Source: Rhodobiaceae bacterium (GTDB lineage: Bacteria > Pseudomonadota > Alphaproteobacteria > Parvibaculales > Parvibaculaceae). Taken from it: a DNA stretch of 9,155 nt. Shown here one piece after another: positions 1 through 5,512 of the stretch. The DNA lies in NCBI GenBank assembly GCA_002401305.2, contig NVSO02000088.1:1-9155 (forward strand), read 5' to 3'. The notes beneath the pieces were generated by a model, which did no database searches, was not told where the DNA came from, and saw only the letters and a program-made list of their open reading frames with translations. The stretch's first letter is position 1; each line of letters begins with the position of its first letter. The position numbers and the translations under genes were made by a program.

Positions 1-167
1 CCGCCGGTTCCAATGGTGTAGCTATAGCCGGTTCCGCTTGCGCCATCTGTATCCCAAATTCGCAGGATGATGGTTTCTTGGCACTCAAAACTTTGGATCG
101 CATCAATGCGGACTGTCTTGGGCACCAGCGGCACGAGATAGAGGGCCACCCGATCAATGCTCACCAT
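1..167 (-). CDS. Enolase-superfamily (mandelate racemase/muconate lactonizing-like) enzyme, N-terminal fragment
   Basis: The first 55 codons of a gene that continues past the left edge. The translation has the capping-domain opening of acid-sugar dehydratases and related racemases: a short beta strand (SIDRVALYLVPL), a segment like ETIILRIWDTDG, and the turn GTGYSYTIGTG, which in this superfamily closes the first antiparallel hairpin over the active site. The catalytic barrel lies outside the window, so reaction and substrate cannot be assigned. The ATG at 165-167 has GAGGTG about 7 bases upstream. A GTG at 164 would overlap the previous stop as GTGA, but the ATG has the better spacing. The start overlaps the end of the lactonase gene by 7 bases, so the two are probably translationally coupled. 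From context it probably dehydrates or isomerises a sugar acid related to the product of the lactonase. It is a second enolase-superfamily member in the locus and distinct from the L-fuconate dehydratase at 3086-4435. Confidence 0.82.
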   Translation of the reverse strand, partial: MVSIDRVALYLVPLVPKTVRIDAIQSFECQETIILRIWDTDGASGTGYSYTIGTG

Positions 168-1069
168 GAGGACACCTCGCTCGATAGGCTTTTTTGAAGC
201 TGGTCTTGGTTACTCTTCTTTGGGGAAACGGAAATGTCGTAGTGACGCGCCGCAGTCGTCGCCCAAATCTTGGTGCGGACAGAGTGAGGTTTGTCTTCAA
301 GCCAGCTATCCATCATTTTGATCCACGCGGTGTAGTTTCCATTCATATTTAGAACAGGCCAATCACTTCCCCACATCAATCGATCTGGCCCAAAGCAGTC
401 ATAGAGGTGGTCGAGATAGGGTTTGATGGCGGGAAGGTCTGCACCGGGTGCAGCTTCTGTTAACAAGCCTGACAATTTGCAGCTCACGTGATCATTGGCT
501 GCCAGCGCTTCCATCATGGGTGCCCAATCGGAAAAGCCACCCTCCCCGTTTAGGCCATTGCAAATGGTGGGCTTGGCTGCGTGGTCGACCACGATTGAAA
601 GTGAGGGGTAGTTCTTTGCGCATTCAAGCAAAGCGGACCATTGAGGGGGACGCACAAGTGCTTCAAAAACCAGTTCATTTTCGCTCAATAAATTGAAGGC
701 GGGTGCAAGCTCGGATTTGCTCAGCCAATTGGCATCTGCCATGTCCTGCACCATGGGGCGCAGGCCTTTAAACAGCGGATGCTGTGCAAGGCGGTCTAAA
801 TCTTGGCCAAAACTCGCGCACTCCATATCCGCCCAACCGACCACCGCTTTTACAAAACTTGTTTGTGCAGCTTGCGCCAATAATATTTCTGTTTCTTCGA
901 TGCAGGGAGCGGCTTGAACCAGAATGGTCGCCTCAATCTCACAATCAGCTAGGATTGGGGCTAGATCTGTGGGCGTGAAATCATAATTGAGGGCCGTTAG
1001 ATCCGGCGTCAACCAATCATAGAAGCCGTTGCTGCGGGTCCAGAAATGGTGGTGCGCGTCAATTCTCAT
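161..1069 (-). CDS. Amidohydrolase-2 family lactonase, candidate L-fuconolactonase
   Basis: Predicted to hydrolyse a sugar lactone to the free acid in the cytoplasm, probably L-fuconolactone to L-fuconate. The 302-residue product has the hallmarks of the metal-dependent TIM-barrel amidohydrolase-2 family: MRIDAHHHFW at the N-terminus (HxH, H6 and H8), GLRPMVQDM near 102-110, VVDHAAKP with H163, the KLSGL strand near 198-202, and MWGSDWPV with the late-barrel aspartate D236. L-fuconolactonases, L-rhamnonolactonases and 4-sulfomuconolactone hydrolases share this pattern, and the length is usual for them. A polar tail of about 20 residues follows the usual end of the fold. The start overlaps the end of the aldo/keto reductase by 11 bases and its stop overlaps the enolase-like start by 7 bases, so it is the middle cistron of an operon. 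The family call is firm; the fuconate specificity is inferred from the dehydratase nearby. Confidence 0.85.
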   Translation of the reverse strand: MRIDAHHHFWTRSNGFYDWLTPDLTALNYDFTPTDLAPILADCEIEATILVQAAPCIEETEILLAQAAQTSFVKAVVGWADMECASFGQDLDRLAQHPLFKGLRPMVQDMADANWLSKSELAPAFNLLSENELVFEALVRPPQWSALLECAKNYPSLSIVVDHAAKPTICNGLNGEGGFSDWAPMMEALAANDHVSCKLSGLLTEAAPGADLPAIKPYLDHLYDCFGPDRLMWGSDWPVLNMNGNYTAWIKMMDSWLEDKPHSVRTKIWATTAARHYDISVSPKKSNQDQLQKSLSSEVSSW

Positions 1070-2102
1070 GGTGCGCTCCGATCAATGCGGATTTAGGGGT
1101 CGGGGCCTCTTGGGATAGCAAGCCGTTTTGCTTTAAATCCTGCCAAAACCTTGGATCGATGGGGGTTTTACTGTTTTGCAGACAGGCTTCAATTTCGTTT
1201 GGTGAGGAAAGTCCGACGACGATGGACACCACATCTGGATGGGCTATTGGAAACTGAAGGGCTGCGGCGGGCAATAGGATTTTGTACTTGTTACACAGCT
1301 CCTCTATGGCCCGTACTTGGTCACCCAGAGATGTGGGAACTGTGCCGTAATCATATTTCGCCTGCGCACTCAGTCCCGTTGCCAAGATACCGGAATTGAA
1401 AACCCCACCCATGATCACTTGAATGCCACGCGCCCGGCTGCGTTGAAAAAAGCCGTTGAGCGGTTCTTGTTCTAAAAGGGTGTAACGGCCTGCGAGTAGG
1501 AAGTAATCCCAATCAGCATGAGACATCGCTTCGTCACACACTTGCCATTCGTTCACACCAATACCAATGGCTTTAACGGTACCCTTCGCCCGCAATTCCA
1601 ACATTGCTTGCAGGCCACCAGACATTGCTTCGTCGAAAATGGCGGTATGATCTGCGCCGTGAGTGGCTTGCCCAATATCGTGTAGCAGCAGGCAATCAAT
1701 GTGGGAGAGCTGAAGCCTTTCGAGGCTTTCTTGCACGCTCGCCATAACGCCGTCATAGGAGTAGTCGAAGACGGGTTCAAAGGGGGCTGCCTCGACAAAG
1801 AACTCCCGCTGTGGATGCCAGCCTGCATTACCAACTAAGCGGCGGCCCACCTTAGTGGATACATGATAATCGGAACGGGATTTTGCTGCGAGGAATTTCC
1901 CCAACCGGCTTTCGCTCAATCCAAATCCATACAGAGGTGCTGTGTCAAAAAACCGAATGCCATTGCCCCATGCAGATTCTAATAAAAGCTCTGCCTCGAC
2001 ATCAGTAAGGGCACTGTAGAGATTCCCCAAAGGAGCGCACCCAAGACCTAAACTCGGTACTCGTACGCTCATCTCCCCGGATTTTTGCGTCGTTAACACC
2101 AC
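1059..2102 (-). CDS. Aldo/keto reductase, candidate L-fucose (D-threo-aldose) 1-dehydrogenase
   Basis: A soluble NAD(P)-dependent oxidoreductase with the AKR (beta/alpha)8 barrel. The catalytic tetrad is visible: D53 in FFDTAPLYG, Y58 in the same motif, K84 in VSTKVGR, and H141 in CLLLHDIG (numbered from the GTG at 2102). The GLGCAPLGNLY opening, the FDTAPLYGFGLSE segment and the length (about 340) fit the D-threo-aldose 1-dehydrogenase / L-fucose dehydrogenase / pyridoxal 4-dehydrogenase branch. In this setting it probably oxidises L-fucose or a related aldose to its lactone, which the next gene would open. The open frame starts at GTG 2102. A second GTG at 2099 sits 5 bases after GGGAG and is about equally likely; the ATG at 2072 has GGGGAG immediately against it and is less likely. 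It is the first cistron of the minus-strand operon, with its own promoter region and operator at 2134-2170. Substrate is inferred, not seen. Confidence 0.85.
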   Translation of the reverse strand: MVLTTQKSGEMSVRVPSLGLGCAPLGNLYSALTDVEAELLLESAWGNGIRFFDTAPLYGFGLSESRLGKFLAAKSRSDYHVSTKVGRRLVGNAGWHPQREFFVEAAPFEPVFDYSYDGVMASVQESLERLQLSHIDCLLLHDIGQATHGADHTAIFDEAMSGGLQAMLELRAKGTVKAIGIGVNEWQVCDEAMSHADWDYFLLAGRYTLLEQEPLNGFFQRSRARGIQVIMGGVFNSGILATGLSAQAKYDYGTVPTSLGDQVRAIEELCNKYKILLPAAALQFPIAHPDVVSIVVGLSSPNEIEACLQNSKTPIDPRFWQDLKQNGLLSQEAPTPKSALIGAHHEN

Positions 2103-2133
2103 TCCCGCTCCGTCATCGTTGACCTGCGTATCG

Positions 2134-2166
2134 TTTTATATACATGATAGTATTTTATATATAAAG
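2134..2166. promoter_or_regulatory. Probable IclR operator upstream of the aldo/keto reductase operon
   Basis: An inverted repeat with half-sites TTTTATATA (2134-2142) and TATATAAAG (2158-2166) separated by 15 bases. The right arm also forms a perfect 12-base palindrome, TTTATATATAAA (2154-2165). The same half-sites with the same 15-base spacer occur at 3037-3069, on the other side of the iclR-type gene. Two copies of equal geometry flanking one regulator gene point to that regulator as the binder. Binding itself is inferred. Confidence 0.65.
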
Positions 2167-2170
2167 TCAA
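2144..2170 (-). promoter_or_regulatory. Possible sigma-70-type promoter of the aldo/keto reductase operon
   Basis: Read on the minus strand, TTGACT (2165-2170) is followed after 15 bases by TATCAT (2144-2149), about 42 bases before the GTG start. The elements are good matches, but the spacer is shorter than the preferred 17. The palindromic half of the operator lies between the two boxes, a placement that suits repression. No start-site data support this; treat it as a candidate. Confidence 0.4.
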
Positions 2171-2193
2171 TGCTGATGGAAATTAAAGTTTCG

Positions 2194-3003
2194 TTAAGAG
2201 GTGAGAGCCTGCGCAATACGGCTGGCAGCCGTGATGAGATGATCCGCCACAGCCTCTGGCGCGATAGGGTTTGTCACCAGTTTTACGTAAGGAACCGTCA
2301 AGGCGGCGACCGCCCCCTCGCTGCCGGCCCCTAAAATGGGACAGGAAATATCCCACACACCGTCCATGACTTTACTGGGCTCAATCAAGCACTCTTTCTG
2401 CCTAATCTCGATCAACTTGGCTTCCAACTCATCCACGTTGACCCACGGATCATCCGCCTTAATCGCTTTAATGGCGCGACTTCTATTGGCTGAAGACATG
2501 AACGCCAACAAGCACAGGCCGGATCCGGTTTCTAACAAGGATTGGCGGTAGCCCACCCGGACGGTCACTCCCACAGGATCTGGGCAATCAACACGTGTGA
2601 TCACCGCAATTTGGCTTCCAGTCGGGATGGCGAGGTGACAGGGATACCTGGTTTCCTCCGCAAAAACCTCCATCAACGGGGTCGCGATATAGGCCAGTGA
2701 CTTATACTTTGGACGGCGCAAGCCGAGTTGAAAGAGTTTATCGGTCACTTGGTATTTGTCTGCATCCTCAACACGCACAACATACCCACGCAGTTCGAGC
2801 ACGACCAACATGCGAAAGATCTCACCCTTTGTACGACCAATCTTGGCGGCAATTTCAGCCAGCGTGTAATCGGTATCACAGCGCGACAGAAACTCAATAA
2901 TGTCGAGCCCCTTCTCTAGCGCGGGTGCCGAATACTTTGGCGCTGTGTCAGCTGTCTTCTCTGCTTTTAGCATTTCTGGTTGAGCCTCTTTAACACTCAT
3001 CAT
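2194..3003 (-). CDS. IclR-family transcriptional regulator of the sugar-acid catabolic genes
   Basis: A 269-residue DNA-binding protein with the IclR layout. A winged helix-turn-helix spans about residues 25-80 (SAPALEKGLDIIEFLS, then YTLAEIAAKIGRTKGEIFRML, then ELRGYVVR). The effector-binding domain spans about 95-265, with IATPLMEVFAEET, GSGLCLLAF and GVWDISCPILG segments typical of the family. The frame stays open up to an ATG at 3111, but that start would run through the operator and into the divergent dehydratase gene, and its extra 36 residues resemble no family. The ATG at 3001-3003 has AAAAGGA about 5 bases upstream and is chosen; the ATG at 3000 is the only close rival. Divergent from the dehydratase and upstream of the dehydrogenase/lactonase operon, it probably controls both through the two TTTTATATA-type sites. 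The effector could be L-fuconate or a downstream keto acid; this is a guess. Confidence 0.88.
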   Translation of the reverse strand: MMSVKEAQPEMLKAEKTADTAPKYSAPALEKGLDIIEFLSRCDTDYTLAEIAAKIGRTKGEIFRMLVVLELRGYVVRVEDADKYQVTDKLFQLGLRRPKYKSLAYIATPLMEVFAEETRYPCHLAIPTGSQIAVITRVDCPDPVGVTVRVGYRQSLLETGSGLCLLAFMSSANRSRAIKAIKADDPWVNVDELEAKLIEIRQKECLIEPSKVMDGVWDISCPILGAGSEGAVAALTVPYVKLVTNPIAPEAVADHLITAASRIAQALTS

Positions 3004-3036
3004 CGGATTCCTTTTGGCACTTTGCAGCGAAGTGTG

Positions 3037-3069
3037 TTTTATATATGCCTCATAGGTTCTTATATAAAA
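3037..3069. promoter_or_regulatory. Probable IclR operator in the divergent regulator/dehydratase promoter region
   Basis: An inverted repeat with arms TTTTATATA (3037-3045) and TATATAAAA (3061-3069), which are perfect 9-base complements, separated by 15 bases. The spacer differs in sequence from the one at 2134-2166, but arm sequence and spacing match. It lies in the 82-base gap between the regulator start (3003) and the dehydratase start (3086), where it could control both genes. Promoter boxes for either gene are hard to separate from the AT-rich arms, so none is called here. Confidence 0.7.
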
Positions 3070-3085
3070 GTATGGGCAATTTGCA

Positions 3086-4435
3086 ATGACGCATATTACA
3101 GGGTGGCGCACACATGATGTTCGCTTTCCAACCTCTAATCAATTGGCTGGTTCGGATGCAATGAATATTGCCCCGGATTATTCCGCCGCCTACCTGGTGT
3201 TGGAAACAGACCAAATGAATGTAGAGGGATTCGGGCTAACCTTCACCATCGGACGGGGCAATGAATTATGCGTCTCTGCAATCAATGCTTTGATGCCGCG
3301 CTTGCAAGGCATGTCGCTGAGTGAGATCACAGCTGATATGGGCGCTTTTTGGCGCTATATGACATCTGATTCTCAGCTACGTTGGGTGGGGCCAGACAAG
3401 GGCGTGATCCATCTTGCAACCGGGGCCATCATCAATGCTGTATGGGACTTATGGGCGCGCTCGGTTGGCAAACCGGTCTGGCAACTCGTCAGCGATATGT
3501 CTCCTCGAGAGATGATCCGGTGCATAGACTTCCGCTACCTCACTAATGTACTCACGCCTGAGGACGCCTATGAGATGTTGGCGCGTCAAGAAGACGGCAA
3601 GCTGGAACGGCGGGCACATCTCGCCCGAACTGGCTACCCTGCTTATACGACTTCGGCAGGCTGGCTTGGTTATGACGATGAAAAGCTGCGCCAACTATGC
3701 CGTCAAGCCCTCGCCGATGGATGGTCTCATATTAAACTAAAAGTCGGACAAGATGTCGACGATGACATTCGGCGTTGTCGCATTGTCCGTGAAGAAGTGG
3801 GACCTGATTGCACACTGATGCTGGATGCCAATCAAATGTGGGAAGTTGATGAGGCTGTTGAGTGGATGCAAGCCCTTGCGCCGTTCAACCCCCGCTTCAT
3901 TGAAGAGCCGACGTCACCAGACGACATTTTGGGGCACGGAGAAATCAAGGCCCGCATTCACCCCATTCAAGTTGCCACTGGCGAAATGTGCCAAAACCGC
4001 GTCATGTTCAAGCAGTTCTTACAAGCCGATGCCATCGACGTGGTTCAAATTGATGCAGCCCGTGTGGGCGGGCTCAATGAGAACCTTGCGATTATGTTGA
4101 TGGCTGCAAAATTCGACAAGCCTGTTTGCCCGCATGCTGGCGGTGTGGGGCTTTGCGAATACGTTCAGCACCTCTCCATGATTGATTACATTTGCATTTC
4201 CGGCACGCTTGAGGGGCGGGTTGCAGAATATGTCGATCATTTGCATGAGCATTTTGAAAACCCCTGCCGGATGGTCAATGGACATTACGCCATGCCGACG
4301 GCACCGGGGTTTAGCATTGCGATCAAACCGGCATCGGTTGAGCGCTTTACTTTTCAGGCAACCGAGGAAATGCATTCGGGCTCTCGCCCCGCAGCCAATA
4401 CCCCCTTACCGGCGTCGCTCCGGCAACACAGCTGA
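3086..4435 (+). CDS. fucD: L-fuconate dehydratase
   Basis: Converts L-fuconate to 2-keto-3-deoxy-L-fuconate by syn or anti elimination of water in the cytoplasm, using Mg2+. The 449-residue product matches the characterised bacterial L-fuconate dehydratase and its human homologue ENOSF1 over its length, as far as I can recall those sequences: THDVRFPTS near residue 9, GSDAMN, FTIGRGNE, DSQLRWVGPDKGVIH, and EYVDHLHEHF near 381-390. Barrel residues are in place: K217 and K219 in IKLKVG, metal ligands D247 (LDANQ), E273 (FIEEPTSPDD) and E300 (ATGE), and the acid/base H350 in CPHAGGVGLCE, with D323 its likely partner. The start matches the family's N-terminus; the ribosome site is weak (GGGCAA about 9 bases upstream). 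The final 20 or so residues are divergent. It is divergent from the IclR gene, which probably regulates it. Its 3' end overlaps the convergent AraC-type gene by 30 bases. Confidence 0.95.
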   Translation: MTHITGWRTHDVRFPTSNQLAGSDAMNIAPDYSAAYLVLETDQMNVEGFGLTFTIGRGNELCVSAINALMPRLQGMSLSEITADMGAFWRYMTSDSQLRWVGPDKGVIHLATGAIINAVWDLWARSVGKPVWQLVSDMSPREMIRCIDFRYLTNVLTPEDAYEMLARQEDGKLERRAHLARTGYPAYTTSAGWLGYDDEKLRQLCRQALADGWSHIKLKVGQDVDDDIRRCRIVREEVGPDCTLMLDANQMWEVDEAVEWMQALAPFNPRFIEEPTSPDDILGHGEIKARIHPIQVATGEMCQNRVMFKQFLQADAIDVVQIDAARVGGLNENLAIMLMAAKFDKPVCPHAGGVGLCEYVQHLSMIDYICISGTLEGRVAEYVDHLHEHFENPCRMVNGHYAMPTAPGFSIAIKPASVERFTFQATEEMHSGSRPAANTPLPASLRQHS

Positions 4436-5416
4436 TAGAGGGGACCCCGAGGTGTTTTCTCTGAGAGCTTTGCGAAAAGCGCCCGGTGTTGTCTGGTTCC
4501 ATTTGATGAAGGCCCGTCGAAAGTTGGTGTGGTTTGCGTAGCCCAACGCAGCCGCCACCGCCTCCACAGACAGGTCTGTGCCCGATAAATATTCGGTTGC
4601 CAAAAAGTTTCGAACCTCATCCAAAAGGTTTTGAAAGTTGGTCCCCTCTTCGCTCAACCGTCGTCTCAGCGTTCTCTGGGAAAAACCCAATTCAGTCGAT
4701 ACCTCAGAGATATCGGGGAACGGCGCTCCGTTGCCGAGCAGATGCAATTTGACGCCCTCAGCAATGCTTTCGCCCAAAACTGAACTGCGCAAATAGTCTT
4801 CGCAAATACGTTTGTGAATGGCGGTTGCGGGGATTTGGCTCGCCGACAATACTTTGGTGTAATTGCTGATCGGGCCAACCAGCCTGTTTACCGGACATGA
4901 AAAACGGATGTTGGCGGCGATGTATTTTTTGTACCGCGGGTCTTGGTGGCGTGGACTTGGAATTGACAGCTCCAAGCGGGCCCTGGTCATCTTCTCCCCG
5001 GTTAACTCATATGTTGCGCGTTCGAACGCTGAGAAAAACATATCGATGAAGAAGCTGGGCGCTCCTCGAATTTTTGCGGGCGGCCAATAGGTCACCGCCA
5101 TTGTTTCTTTTGAAAACGCCAACTCCACCCGCGCGCCCTGTTTGCGGAAGGGGCCGTATTTGGTGAGCAGCTCTAAAGACTCCGCCACTGTTCCACAACT
5201 CAGCGATGCATAACCCAGCGCGCCATGTGCCGAGAGGTTTATATGCCCGCCAATTTCCAAGCCAATGTGGGGATCACCCGTCACGTCTACCAACTTCGTG
5301 CTGAGCTCTTTGTACTGCTCCCAAGAAATGGAAACAGGACGCGGCGCGCCGAGATCCACGTCGCGGTCCCGCGCCACCTGCAAAAGAGCGGCTATGTAAA
5401 GCTGAGGTGAGTCCAT
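4406..5416 (-). CDS. AraC-family regulator with arabinose-binding-like N-terminal domain
   Basis: A 336-residue transcription factor. The N-terminal part (about 15-200) has the pattern of the arabinose-binding-like domain of the OruR/VirS type group, with GHINLSAHGALGYASLSCGTVAESLELL near 57-84. The C-terminal AraC HTH domain spans about 230-318: first helix-turn-helix DISEVSTELGFSQRTLRRRL, second DLSVEAVAAALGYANHTNFRRAF, then the signature ending TTPGAFRK. Start ATG 5414-5416 gives the full N-terminal domain; only a weak GGA lies 7 bases upstream. It is divergent from the FAD oxidoreductase, and a tandem repeat just beyond its start codon is the likely binding site, so it probably activates the oxidoreductase gene and may also control itself. 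Regulators with this N-terminal domain often respond to small hydrophobic or amphipathic molecules, but the ligand here is unknown. Its last 30 bases overlap the dehydratase gene tail to tail. Confidence 0.9.
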   Translation of the reverse strand: MDSPQLYIAALLQVARDRDVDLGAPRPVSISWEQYKELSTKLVDVTGDPHIGLEIGGHINLSAHGALGYASLSCGTVAESLELLTKYGPFRKQGARVELAFSKETMAVTYWPPAKIRGAPSFFIDMFFSAFERATYELTGEKMTRARLELSIPSPRHQDPRYKKYIAANIRFSCPVNRLVGPISNYTKVLSASQIPATAIHKRICEDYLRSSVLGESIAEGVKLHLLGNGAPFPDISEVSTELGFSQRTLRRRLSEEGTNFQNLLDEVRNFLATEYLSGTDLSVEAVAAALGYANHTNFRRAFIKWNQTTPGAFRKALRENTSGSPLSAVLPERRR

Positions 5417-5420
5417 GACT

Positions 5421-5462
5421 TGTCCGAATCTGACCCATAAGTTGGCCGAATATGACTTATAT
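5421..5462 (+). promoter_or_regulatory. Tandem direct repeat, likely AraC-type activator site
   Basis: Two 20-base copies, 5421-5440 (TGTCCGAATCTGACCCATAA) and 5443-5462 (TGGCCGAATATGACTTATAT), match at 15 of 20 positions with a period of 22 bases, about two helical turns. Tandem half-sites of this kind are the usual target of AraC-family dimers. The site lies between the AraC-type gene and the oxidoreductase. The repeat nearer the oxidoreductase covers the place expected for a -35 box. Confidence 0.7.
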
Positions 5463-5469
5463 TAGTCTC

Positions 5470-5475
5470 TATATT
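5470..5475 (+). promoter_or_regulatory. Possible -10 box of the oxidoreductase promoter
   Basis: TATATT lies 37 bases before the oxidoreductase ATG. No -35 consensus exists 17 bases upstream; that position (about 5447-5452) falls in the second CCGAAT repeat. A promoter lacking a -35 box next to a bound AraC-type protein is the usual arrangement for activation. The call rests on position and a hexamer only. Confidence 0.35.
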
Positions 5476-5512
5476 TAACCCTTGGGAACGCGGCAAGCAA
5501 GGGATGAATTGA

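Noticed and set aside
2134..2166. The AT-rich repeat considered as a replication-origin or IHF-type element.
   Set aside because: A second copy with identical arm sequence and spacing beside the same regulator gene is explained more simply as a specific operator pair.
3004..3111. An upstream ATG at 3111 that would give the IclR-type protein 36 extra residues.
   Set aside because: It would place coding sequence over the perfect operator arms and overlap the divergent dehydratase start. The added residues do not look like an IclR N-terminus, and the ATG at 3003 has a good ribosome site.
5479..5503. CCCTTG (5479-5484) paired with CAAGGG (5498-5503), which would hide the ribosome site of the oxidoreductase.
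   Set aside because: The stem is only 6 bp with a 13-base loop, and the candidate -10 box at 5470-5475 would start transcription near 5482, inside the left arm. It is too weak to call a switch.
5502..5510. ATG AAT TGA just before the oxidoreductase start, a possible two-codon leader.
   Set aside because: A start-plus-one-codon frame arises easily by chance, and the ribosome site is better spaced for the ATG at 5513.
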